Notes under the pieces: generated by a model
The model's database searches: none
Told to the model about the DNA's origin: nothing
The model's input: only the letters and a program-made list of their open reading frames with translations
NCBI GenBank assembly: GCA_040757115.1
Contig: JBFLYA010000240.1
Location: forward strand, 1-5,690
DNA: 5,690 bases
Source of the DNA: a bacterium
GTDB lineage: Bacteria; UBA9089; CG2-30-40-21; SBAY01
Reading direction: 5' to 3'
Shown: positions 1-5,690 of the stretch, one piece after another
Layout: each line of letters opens with the position of its first letter
Position numbering within the stretch: position 1 is the stretch's first letter
Position numbers and translations under genes: made by a program

Positions 1-10
1 CCACAATCAA

Positions 11-50
11 TTTCTACCTATTTCTATAAATTTCAATCTATTTCTATTAT
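11..50. repeat. Four 10-bp phased TTTC-headed repeats
   Basis: Units start at 11, 21, 31 and 41: TTTCTACCTA, TTTCTATAAA, TTTCAATCTA and TTTCTATTAT. TTTC is invariant and the 10-bp spacing is exact, close to one DNA helical turn. On the minus strand the block reads as repeated TAGAAAT. Function is unknown; phased T-tracts of this length could bend DNA slightly. Confidence 0.7.
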
Positions 51-84
51 CTTATCTCCATATCACTCTTATCTCCTTATCCCC
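51..84. repeat. Short CTTATCTCC direct repeats
   Basis: CTTATCTCC occurs at 51-59 and 68-76, and a variant CTTATCCCC at 76-84, sharing one base with the second copy. On the minus strand this is a purine-rich GGAGATAAG series. It abuts the 10-bp phased block and may be one low-complexity intergenic repeat with it. Confidence 0.65.
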
Positions 85-174
85 TTTCTTACACTTTTGA
101 TATATAGCCTGAACGGTTACAAAAAATGTAATCTGTTTAATCAATTATCCTTTTATTTCTAATTGCACAGGTCG

Positions 175-213
175 AAAAAATTCGCTAATTCTGTAATGGC
201 TCAGTCATTCAGG
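175..213 (-). terminator. Possible weak intrinsic terminator of the giant gene
   Basis: Downstream of the stop on the minus strand, CTGAATG (212-206) can pair with CATTACAG (198-191), with one bulged base and an A-C mismatch near the loop. A T6 run follows at 180-175. The T-run is 10 bases beyond the stem instead of directly after it, and the stem is short and AT-rich, so this is a poor fit to a standard rho-independent terminator. It could equally be part of a dispersed inverted repeat. Confidence 0.25.
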
Positions 214-246
214 GGTAAGTGCGGATTTCAGATTATTTTTTTATCT

Positions 247-3200
247 CTAACGAATAATCCCAAATTTCCCCTTCTTTATCTGTCCTTTATCATTTGTCAA
301 AACATAGATGTAAATCCCTGACGCAACCGGCTCGCCGGCTAAATTTCTGCATCGCCATTCACCATTAAAGTTTTCCTTCTCATAAACCAATTCCCCTACA
401 ATATTATAAATCCTAATCGTTGTATTCTCAGTTAATCCAGCAAAATGCACCTCACCCATTCTGGATGGATTCGGATATGGATGGGCATTAGCTAAAGTTG
501 TAGATAGTTGGTCAATTGTATCTGCCTGGATGTTAATTGAGATTTTATTTGAACTAAATTCAACCAGATTCCAGCTTCTATCTATAAACCTGGTATTTGG
601 TGTGAATGATAATAAAGTTGCTCCTTTTGCCTTCGCTTTGAAGGTAATGGTATTCGAAATAGTGGGGTTAAAGGTATCTTTCTTGAGCGAAATAGCGATG
701 TAGCATATCTTTCCATCCTTAACTCCATGAACAGTATACACACCATCAACCAACTGCTTTGATTTAAGTTGGTTGTCATCAGTATCTACTACTTCTAAAA
801 GTGTTGGGTCATAGGCAAGATAATAACCAAATATTCTAACTTTAGCCTGTGAATCTACCTTAATAGTTACTTTAAATGTCTCCCCTACTTTTAGAGTTTC
901 GTTTTCGGAAATAACCATTAATGAAATATTGCCTTGTTCTTGAGGATATTCTATTGGTGGAGCAGGTGATGGTGGTGGATTATTATGGTCGTAGTTATAT
1001 GCACAGATATCAATATCAATATCGTCTATTACTCCATCCCGGTTGCAGTCAGCGGCGGGATTATAAGAACCAAACATTGCCTCCACAATAATATCTATAT
1101 CATCCGTGCCGTCAAAGACACCATTTTGATTTGCATCACCGGTATATAAAGTTTTTGTGCCAATCTCCGTTACCTGTCCTGCAACTACAGTGAAATCAGG
1201 CCAATAGCGTCTTATTGCCCCAGGCGTAGTTGCCGTCGCCACATAAGTGGCTGGAGAAACACTGGGAAAATGAAATTGACCATTAGCCGTAGTCGTAGTT
1301 GTTCCAAAAGGAGCAGTAATGAGAATGCCATCATGATAAACCGAATATGAATATCCAAATGGTGGTTTAAAGATAATTGCCGCTCCTTTTACCTCTCCCT
1401 GACCAATAGTCACTGTCCCTGTGGCCATAGTGAAAAGAATAGGATTAGTTTCTGGGTCAGTAAGTTCCGTTTTACTTGTTCCGGTGCCCAATTCAAAAAA
1501 TACTGTGGTTGAACCATTTTGTAATGCCTTAAACTTAATTATGGCTAATGTACCGGTGCCATCTGCCGACTCTGTTAAAACTTTATATAATATTGTCCCA
1601 CTGCCATTATTTGCCATGTTATAATAATTATAGCCGCCGGCAGGGAATGAACCTTGCGTAATTTGAACTCCAGCCTTTGTCGGATTAGCATCCTGCACCT
1701 CTAAATATGCCGGGTCAAATCGGACATAAACCGATGCCCGCTTAAGGTTAAAGACATTTGCCAGCTGGATATTCAAATCAAATAATGCTCCATTGCTCAC
1801 GCCGAGGTTTGAAGGTTCTATTGAAAGTCTTGCGGTTGGTGCAGTGGCAAAGGCGGTAAATGTCGCCGGAGAATCCGTTAAATTCAATCCCGGTGTTTTT
1901 ACCAGTGAGGTATAAGTTCCTTGTTTATTTCCAAGAATTAGCATTGCTCTCGCCACACCATCTGCATCAGTTAGAGTAGGTGGCTCGTAAAAACGATATC
2001 CAGATGCACCACTGGGGACAGCGGTAATAGTAAATTCCACCGCAATGTTTCCAACACCATTATTGTATTGGTCTGTAACTGTAATCTTGAATGGATATGG
2101 TAACGATGAACCAGCCGCCGCTGATTGATTATTAGTCGTGGTATCCATAATGACTTTGGTGGCTGTACCAGGATTAATCGTAATCGTTGCCATCCCTTGA
2201 ACCGAGCTTGAGGTAACTTTTAATATCGTTGTTCTGGTAGCCAGATTATATGCCGTAAAAACGGTAGAGGTTCCAGTAGTCGGTGATATTTGACCAACTA
2301 ATCCAGAACTTAACTGCCAGGTGTAAGTGGCATCTAAAATAGGAGCATTAGAGGAATCATACGCCTGTGCCGAGAAAGTTGCTGTTCCCTGCAAGCCTAC
2401 CGCGACTGTTCCTGGTGTAATCGTTATATGATGAATACTACTTTCCCGAAATGCGTAAAGTTTATCATCATAAGAGGTTACATAAATCGTCGTCGAACCA
2501 CTCCCAATCGCTGGAGAAGAACGCACAACCTGACCTGTGGCATAACTCCATTTTAAATTAAGCACCGAGTCAAATGCATAAATCTTATTATCATCTGAGC
2601 CAATATACACCATTCCATTTCCACCAATTACGGGTGAGGAATAAATCGCACCACCCGTCGTGTAACTTCCTCTCAATGTACTTAAATCTGAACTCAGGGC
2701 ATAAATTTTACCATCTAAAGAGCCAACATACACCGTGCCATTTGTTCCAATCGCTGGAGAAGAATGAATATCATCATTAGCAGTAAAACTTCCGATTAAT
2801 GTGCTTAAATCAGAGTTAAAGGCATAAATCTTATTATCATTGCAACCAACATAGACTATCCCATTTTCAGCAATTGCTGGAGACGAATAAATCGCACCAC
2901 CCGTCGTGTAACTTCCTCTCAATGTGCTTAAATCTGAACTCAGGGCATAAATTTTACCATCTAAAGACCCAACATACACCGTGCCATCTGTCCCAATTGC
3001 GGGTGAAGATTGAATATCACCTGAGGTTGAGTAACTTCCAACCAATGTGTTATTTGGAGTTAAGGCATAAATCTTATCATCATTTGACCCAAAATAGATA
3101 TTGCCATTAGAACTAATCACCGGCGATGAATAAATAGGCCCACTGGTTTGATATTGCCATCTGAGAGTCCCATCTGAATTTATGGCATAAAGGTAACCTA

Positions 3201-5690
3201 TACTTGCCTCACCAACATATAGAACACCACTACTGTCAATAGCAGGAGAAGAATAAATAGGTCCAATCGCAGAATAAGGTGAAAGCCAATTAGCACTACC
3301 ATCAGATTTTATCGCATATAGTTTGCCAGCAGGTTCAATTGTTCCAAAATAAATAACCCCATTATGACCAATTGCCGGTGAGGAATAAATATCGACACCC
3401 GTATTATAAGTCCATTTACTAACGACCGAAATTGGGTCAGGATAAGAACTCACACCGGTATGAGACCGATTATATCGCCACATTGGCCACATATGGGTTA
3501 GTCCCGTAACTGTAATCGTTGCCCTTTGACTCACGGTGCCATAATTTGCGGTTAATGTCCCCTCACCTGCCTCCATACCCGCGGTAAATGTTGTTGTTCC
3601 ACCGACAATTGGAGAAATAGTGCCTATAGTTACTAACCAATTATAAGAAAGACCCGGAATATAATTACCATACTGGTCATAGCCTGATGCAGTAAAAATC
3701 TTAGTGTAGCTCAACTGAACCGTTGCAGTTGCAGGATTAATAACAATAGAAGTAAGCGTGCCCGGGGTAATAGTAATCGTCGCTATCGTCGTAATAGAGC
3801 CTGATGTTACGGCTAATGTCCCGGTCAATGCTCTGGTTCCTGCCGTAAAAGTTGTAACTGACCCTTCAACTGGTGAAACACTACCAATATTTGTTGTCCA
3901 GGTATATGTTATCCCGGTTACAGTCCCACCTAAAACATCATATCCCTGTGCCGTAAATGATATAGTCCCATTAACCGTTGTCGTGGCTGTTTGTGGTGTA
4001 ATAGTGATATGATGTAATCCACCGGTAGTTATCGTAATAGTTGCTTTAGCCGTAACAGTCCCTGAAATAACCGCTAAAGTCCCGGTAACAGGTTGAGTGC
4101 CTGCGGTAAATCTGGTTGATGAACCAATAGTTGGCGTAACACTTCCTATCGCCGTTGACCAGTTGTAACTTAAATCAGGAATTGCGTTTCCATACACATC
4201 ATATCCCTGGGCGGTAAATGTTATTGTGCCAGAAATCATAAGTGTTGCGGAGGAAGGAGTAATAACAATATAATTTAATGTCCCGACCCTAATAGTTATT
4301 GTTGCATAATTAATCACATTACCAAAACTTACGGCTAATGTGCCAACTACGGAATGAGTGCCTGCTGTAAATAGTGTTTGACTCCCTGTAGTTGGTGAAA
4401 TACTACCAATTAATGTCTGCCAGGTAAAGTCTAAATTCTCGATTAGATTATGTTGGTTATCATAGCCTTTAGCCGTAAATGTTCTTGTCCCTTCGATTCC
4501 CACAGTCGCCGTCGCTGGCTCGATTATAATATAGCTTAAAGTTCCTGCAACAATAGTAATAGTAGCAATATTGGTTATCGTGCCATAAGTAACCGTAAGT
4601 GTTGCGGTTTGAGTCGTTGTCCCGGCTGTAAATGTTGTTCTGGTGCCAGTAGTTGGTGTAATACTACCAATGACTACCGAGAAATTAAAAATAAGCCCTG
4701 CAATGCAATTATTGTACTCATCATACCCTTGAGCCGTAAATGTTCTTGAGCCACCTGTTGATACAGTTGCAGTTGCGGGTGTAATAAGAATAAAGGTTAT
4801 CGTGCCTGGAGTAATAGTAATCGTTGCCACACCCGTAATACCACTTGAGGTAAAAGTTAATGTCCCGGTAGTAGCATAAGTTCCAGCAGTAAATAATGTT
4901 TTGGTTCCGGTAGTTGGATGGACACTGCCAATTGCTGTTGCCCAGACAGAAGATAACTCTACAGGATTTCCATAGACATCATAGCCAGTTGCTGTAAATG
5001 TTGTTGTTCCTTGCACCGATAAACTTGCCGTTGATGGGTTGATAATAATACAGGTTAATGTGCCTGGGATAAGCGTAATAGTTGCGATTGCAGTGCAAGT
5101 GCCAAAATTAACCGTAAGTGTTCCGATTTCACTTCTTGTCCCAGCAGTAAAGAGTGTCTGAGTCCCTGAACTCGGAGCAACACTACCAATAAAAGTAGTC
5201 CAGTCAAATACCAGGCCAGAAATAAGATTATCATAACTATCATATCCTTGTGCTGTCCATGTCCGTGTGCCAGCCACCATAAGTGTTGCTGTAGATGGAG
5301 TGATAATGATATAATTTAGTGTCCCCGGAAGAATAGTAATCGTTGCGGACGAACTAATAGTGCCATAACTTGCCGTAAGACTGCCTATACCGGTTCTTGT
5401 GCCAGCGATGAATAAGGTTTCAATGCCGGTAGTATTAGAAACAGAACCAATGGTGAATGACCAGGTAAAAATCAGGTCTGGAATAGAGCTGTCAGAATCA
5501 TCATATCCAGTGGCAGTAAATGTGCGTGTGCCATCTACTATAAGTGTAGCGGCCGATGGAGTTATGACGATGTAACTAATCGTGCCTGACCTGACAGTAA
5601 TGGTAGCACAAGCAGTAATCGAACCATAGTAGGTAGTTAGACTACCTACACCGGTTGTTGTTCCAGCAGTAAAGAGTGACAATGTCCCTA
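247..5690 (-). CDS. Giant multidomain surface/secreted protein (Ig array, PQQ-like propeller, cohesin-dockerin-cohesin, sorting tail), 5'-partial
   Basis: One uninterrupted frame reads from the right edge to a TAG stop at 247-249. The first start-like codon in the window is a TTG at 5682-5680, but it lies inside an Ig-like repeat. The codons before it (GGG ACA, giving G-T) extend the recurring motif GTxTLFTAGT, and no stop precedes it. The gene therefore begins outside the window and is 5'-truncated here. Domain order with residues counted from that TTG: Ig-like modules 1-726, eight-bladed PQQ-like propeller 731-1081, Ig-like module 1083-1171, Big_1-like 1172-1280, cohesin-like 1283-1427, carboxypeptidase-regulatory-like 1429-1513, type I dockerin 1514-1566, Pro-rich linker about 1567-1581, cohesin-like 1583-1719, and C-terminal sorting domain 1729-1811. 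The Ig part is very rich in Thr, Gly and Ile and poor in Cys and Lys, as in extracellular stalk proteins. No enzyme motif or membrane helix is visible. An adhesive or scaffolding role outside the cell is inferred from the domains; the ligand is unknown. No frameshift is seen. Confidence 0.93.
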   Translation of the reverse strand, partial: GTLSLFTAGTTTGVGSLTTYYGSITACATITVRSGTISYIVITPSAATLIVDGTRTFTATGYDDSDSSIPDLIFTWSFTIGSVSNTTGIETLFIAGTRTGIGSLTASYGTISSSATITILPGTLNYIIITPSTATLMVAGTRTWTAQGYDSYDNLISGLVFDWTTFIGSVAPSSGTQTLFTAGTRSEIGTLTVNFGTCTAIATITLIPGTLTCIIINPSTASLSVQGTTTFTATGYDVYGNPVELSSVWATAIGSVHPTTGTKTLFTAGTYATTGTLTFTSSGITGVATITITPGTITFILITPATATVSTGGSRTFTAQGYDEYNNCIAGLIFNFSVVIGSITPTTGTRTTFTAGTTTQTATLTVTYGTITNIATITIVAGTLSYIIIEPATATVGIEGTRTFTAKGYDNQHNLIENLDFTWQTLIGSISPTTGSQTLFTAGTHSVVGTLAVSFGNVINYATITIRVGTLNYIVITPSSATLMISGTITFTAQGYDVYGNAIPDLSYNWSTAIGSVTPTIGSSTRFTAGTQPVTGTLAVISGTVTAKATITITTGGLHHITITPQTATTTVNGTISFTAQGYDVLGGTVTGITYTWTTNIGSVSPVEGSVTTFTAGTRALTGTLAVTSGSITTIATITITPGTLTSIVINPATATVQLSYTKIFTASGYDQYGNYIPGLSYNWLVTIGTISPIVGGTTTFTAGMEAGEGTLTANYGTVSQRATITVTGLTHMWPMWRYNRSHTGVSSYPDPISVVSKWTYNTGVDIYSSPAIGHNGVIYFGTIEPAGKLYAIKSDGSANWLSPYSAIGPIYSSPAIDSSGVLYVGEASIGYLYAINSDGTLRWQYQTSGPIYSSPVISSNGNIYFGSNDDKIYALTPNNTLVGSYSTSGDIQSSPAIGTDGTVYVGSLDGKIYALSSDLSTLRGSYTTGGAIYSSPAIAENGIVYVGCNDNKIYAFNSDLSTLIGSFTANDDIHSSPAIGTNGTVYVGSLDGKIYALSSDLSTLRGSYTTGGAIYSSPVIGGNGMVYIGSDDNKIYAFDSVLNLKWSYATGQVVRSSPAIGSGSTTIYVTSYDDKLYAFRESSIHHITITPGTVAVGLQGTATFSAQAYDSSNAPILDATYTWQLSSGLVGQISPTTGTSTVFTAYNLATRTTILKVTSSSVQGMATITINPGTATKVIMDTTTNNQSAAAGSSLPYPFKITVTDQYNNGVGNIAVEFTITAVPSGASGYRFYEPPTLTDADGVARAMLILGNKQGTYTSLVKTPGLNLTDSPATFTAFATAPTARLSIEPSNLGVSNGALFDLNIQLANVFNLKRASVYVRFDPAYLEVQDANPTKAGVQITQGSFPAGGYNYYNMANNGSGTILYKVLTESADGTGTLAIIKFKALQNGSTTVFFELGTGTSKTELTDPETNPILFTMATGTVTIGQGEVKGAAIIFKPPFGYSYSVYHDGILITAPFGTTTTTANGQFHFPSVSPATYVATATTPGAIRRYWPDFTVVAGQVTEIGTKTLYTGDANQNGVFDGTDDIDIIVEAMFGSYNPAADCNRDGVIDDIDIDICAYNYDHNNPPPSPAPPIEYPQEQGNISLMVISENETLKVGETFKVTIKVDSQAKVRIFGYYLAYDPTLLEVVDTDDNQLKSKQLVDGVYTVHGVKDGKICYIAISLKKDTFNPTISNTITFKAKAKGATLLSFTPNTRFIDRSWNLVEFSSNKISINIQADTIDQLSTTLANAHPYPNPSRMGEVHFAGLTENTTIRIYNIVGELVYEKENFNGEWRCRNLAGEPVASGIYIYVLTNDKGQIKKGKFGIIR
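250..498 (-). other. C-terminal FlgD-Ig / type IX secretion (Por)-like sorting domain
   Basis: Residues 1729-1811, the extreme C-terminus. It begins HPYPNPSRMGEVHFAGL (YPNP at 1736-1739), continues TIRIYNIVGELVYE, then GEWRCRNLAGEPVASGIYIY, and ends KKGKFGIIR. The order YPNP, IxIYNxxGExV, W plus NxxGxxVASGxYxY, and a basic GK-(I/V)-(I/V) end is the type A C-terminal sorting-domain pattern of T9SS cargo and of the related FlgD-Ig family found widely in candidate phyla. In T9SS organisms this tail directs outer-membrane export and is often cleaved for surface anchoring. Whether this organism has a T9SS cannot be told from the window. Confidence 0.8.
526..936 (-). other. Cohesin-like domain 2
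   Basis: Residues about 1583-1719. The domain opens ISLMVISENETLKVGETFKV, followed by TIKVDSQAKVRIFGYYLAYD and PTLLEVVDTD, then GKICYIAISLKK, NTITFKAKAKGATLLSF and a closing KISINIQ. VGETFKVTIKV plus LAYDPTLLEVV are strong cohesin signatures. Its sequence is clearly different from cohesin-like domain 1, so this is not a recent duplication. Confidence 0.8.
985..1143 (-). other. Type I dockerin domain with two calcium-binding loops
   Basis: Residues about 1514-1566. Loop 1 is GDANQNGVFDGTDD, with ligand positions D1516, N1518, N1520, D1524 and D1527. Loop 2 is DCNRDGVIDDID, with D1545, N1547, D1549, D1553 and D1556. Both follow the dockerin/EF-hand-like pattern DxNx(N/D)GxxDxxD, separated by a helix (IDIIVEAMFGSY). 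The second helix is short and unusually acidic (IDIDICAYNYD). A Pro-rich linker follows (NNPPPSPAPP). The domain is internal, between two cohesin-like domains, rather than terminal. Confidence 0.88.
1144..1398 (-). other. Carboxypeptidase-regulatory-like beta-sandwich
   Basis: Residues about 1429-1513. The order is GEVKGAAIIFKPPFGYSYSV, then GTTTTTANGQFHFPSVSPATY, then VATATTPGAIRRYWPDFTVV and VTEIGTKTL. The TTTTANGQFxFPxVxPxTY stretch matches the T(D)xxGxFxFxxVxPGxY signature of CarboxypepD_reg / SdrD-B-like domains. Directly preceding a dockerin is a common placement for this fold, where it acts as a structural spacer. Confidence 0.7.
1402..1836 (-). other. Cohesin-like domain 1
   Basis: Residues about 1283-1427. 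Cohesin hallmarks are visible in order: ARLSIEPSNLGVSNGALFDL, a second strand NIQLANVFNLKRASV, the YVRFDPAYLEV strand (cohesins typically have F/YDPxxLEV), GTILYKVL, GTLAIIKFKAL and GSTTVFFELG, closing with GTVTI. Cohesins bind dockerins through a calcium-dependent interface in cellulosomes. Many non-cellulolytic bacteria carry them in surface proteins with unknown partners. Assignment to a cohesin type cannot be made by eye. Confidence 0.8.
1843..2169 (-). other. Invasin/intimin-like (Big_1-type) Ig-like domain
   Basis: Residues about 1172-1280. The segment has the Big_1 pattern: SAAAGSSLPYPFKITVTDQY, then NNGVGNIAVEFTI, then LTDADGVARAMLILGN and GTYTSLV, with a closing ATFTAFA strand. DQYNNGV and DADGVA are the usual loop signatures of this family, found in adhesins and surface proteins. 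It is clearly different in sequence from the 87-residue modules and forms the junction to the cohesin/dockerin half of the protein. Confidence 0.75.
2170..2436 (-). other. Ninth, divergent Ig-like module after the propeller
   Basis: Residues about 1083-1171. It starts IHHITITPGTVAVGLQGT, closely resembling module 7 (LHHITITP at residue 556), and keeps FSAQAYD, a tryptophan in TYTWQL, ISPTTGTSTVFTA and the closing ATITI. It differs by a small insertion after the tryptophan strand and by loss of the AGT after FTA. Its family membership shows that the propeller lies within the Ig array rather than beside it. Confidence 0.82.
2440..3492 (-). other. PQQ-like (BamB-type) eight-bladed beta-propeller domain
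   Basis: Residues about 731-1081. The domain opens with WPMWRYNRSHTG, matching the W-x-M-x-x-x-N-x-x-HTG lead that commonly begins secreted PQQ-like propellers. Eight copies of the blade motif (I/V)xSSP(A/V)I follow, with SSP at residues 767, 811, 852, 892, 933, 974, 1015 and 1055, a spacing of 40-44 residues. Each is followed by a strand such as GTVYVGS and then DxKIYAL(S/N). Eight blades is the count expected for a closed BamB/PQQ-type propeller. No quinoprotein dehydrogenase active-site signature (such as a vicinal Cys pair) is visible, so this is probably a binding or structural propeller rather than an enzyme. It sits between Ig module 8 and a ninth Ig module. Confidence 0.88.
2641..2996 (-). 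repeat. Recent two-blade (246-nt) tandem duplication inside the propeller
   Basis: Positions 2641-2750 and 2887-2996 are nearly identical, with four mismatches in 110 bases by eye. The offset is 246 nt, which is 82 residues or exactly two blades. Similarity continues at a lower level beyond both ends (around 2574-2640 against 2820-2886, and 2751-2820 against 2997-3066), so the duplicated unit is a blade pair. At protein level both copies read VYVGSLDGKIYALSSDL, at about residues 902-918 and 984-1000. The rest of the propeller is much more diverged, so this pair is a recent duplication or gene conversion. Confidence 0.88.
3505..5690 (-). repeat. Tandem array of ~87-aa (261-nt) bacterial Ig-like modules: one partial and eight complete
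   Basis: Complete modules cover residues 33-119, 120-206, 207-292, 293-379, 380-466, 467-553, 554-640 and 641-726. Residues 1-32 are the end of a further module cut by the window edge. Each starts GT(L/I)xxIxIxPxxAT, continues FTAxGYDxYxN about residue 24-33, has an aromatic residue (mostly W) near 42 followed by IGS(V/I)xP, then TxFTAGT and GTLTxxxG, and closes with ATITI. Length is 87 residues with one-residue variation; module 3 has a deletion in the loop after YGNP. This is an all-beta fold of the invasin/Big superfamily; exact Pfam assignment (Big_1 or Big_2 type) cannot be settled by eye. Such arrays usually act as rigid spacers that lift terminal domains away from the cell surface. The array continues past the right edge, so total copy number is unknown. 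Confidence 0.9.

Larger units (their letters stand above)
1..246. other. AT-rich noncoding region downstream of the giant gene
   Basis: No convincing reading frame, tRNA or promoter is seen on either strand. The stretch contains two short tandem-repeat blocks (11-50 and 51-84), an imperfect inverted repeat (CCTGAACGGTTAC near 108-120 facing 193-213) and several A/T homopolymer runs (121-126, 175-180, 235-241). It reads as an intergenic spacer; the left neighbour lies outside the window. Confidence 0.7.

Noticed and set aside
90-246. Promoter or small RNA gene in the left spacer
   Set aside because: AT-rich stretches give chance TATAAT-like matches, but no paired -35/-10 with a following gene or strong structured RNA could be supported.
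2440-3492. Quinoprotein dehydrogenase active site in the PQQ-like domain
   Set aside because: Only the propeller blade motif is present. No vicinal Cys pair, heme c motif or other catalytic signature was seen, and the blades are the short BamB-like kind.
1421-4012. Short plus-strand open frames at 1421-1624, 2574-2780, 2874-3110 and 3758-4012
   Set aside because: They lie fully antisense to the giant gene, have repetitive and biased translations reflecting its codons, and show no domain or ribosome binding site. The two at 2574 and 2874 resemble each other only because they overlie the duplicated blades.
582-5243. Minus-strand open frames at 582-779 and 5055-5243
   Set aside because: They are alternate-frame shadows inside well-supported domains (cohesin-like domain 2 and Ig module 2) with no independent evidence.
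3505-5690. CRISPR-like or satellite array suggested by regular repetition
   Set aside because: The 261-nt periodicity keeps the reading frame and encodes conserved Ig-like modules; the DNA copies are diverged and there are no short identical repeats with unique spacers.

Overview
The window is almost entirely one gene on the minus strand: the 3' part of a very large, multidomain, probably surface or secreted protein. Its visible reading frame runs from the right edge (position 5690) to a TAG stop at 247-249, about 1,814 codons. The true start, and any signal peptide, lie beyond the right edge. No other gene is supported. Residue numbers below count from the TTG codon at 5682-5680, which is only a reference point and not a believable start.

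Protein layout, N- to C-terminal (right to left on the map): a tandem array of about 87-residue Ig-like modules, with one cut by the window edge and eight complete (5690-3505); an eight-bladed PQQ-like (BamB-type) beta-propeller (3492-2440); a ninth, divergent Ig-like module (2436-2170); an invasin-like Big_1-type domain (2169-1843); a cohesin-like domain (1836-1402); a carboxypeptidase-regulatory-like beta-sandwich (1398-1144); a type I dockerin with two calcium loops (1143-985); a Pro-rich linker; a second cohesin-like domain (936-526); and a C-terminal FlgD-Ig / type IX secretion-like sorting domain beginning with a YPNP motif (498-250).

Downstream of the stop (positions 1-246) is AT-rich noncoding DNA. 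It holds short tandem repeats: four TTTC-headed units phased at exactly 10 bp, and three CTTATCTCC-like units. It also holds an imperfect inverted repeat that could be a weak terminator or part of a dispersed intergenic element.

The DNA is fairly AT-rich. The combination of Ig arrays, PQQ propeller, cohesin and dockerin modules and a YPNP...GxYIY tail is typical of giant extracellular proteins in uncultured Gram-negative-type lineages (candidate phyla such as Omnitrophica, Desantisbacteria, Poribacteria or WOR-3, or the wider FCB group). This taxonomic guess rests on protein architecture only and is weak. The likely role is a long stalk-like cell-surface or extracellular scaffold that displays a propeller and cohesin/dockerin contacts. 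No catalytic domain is visible.
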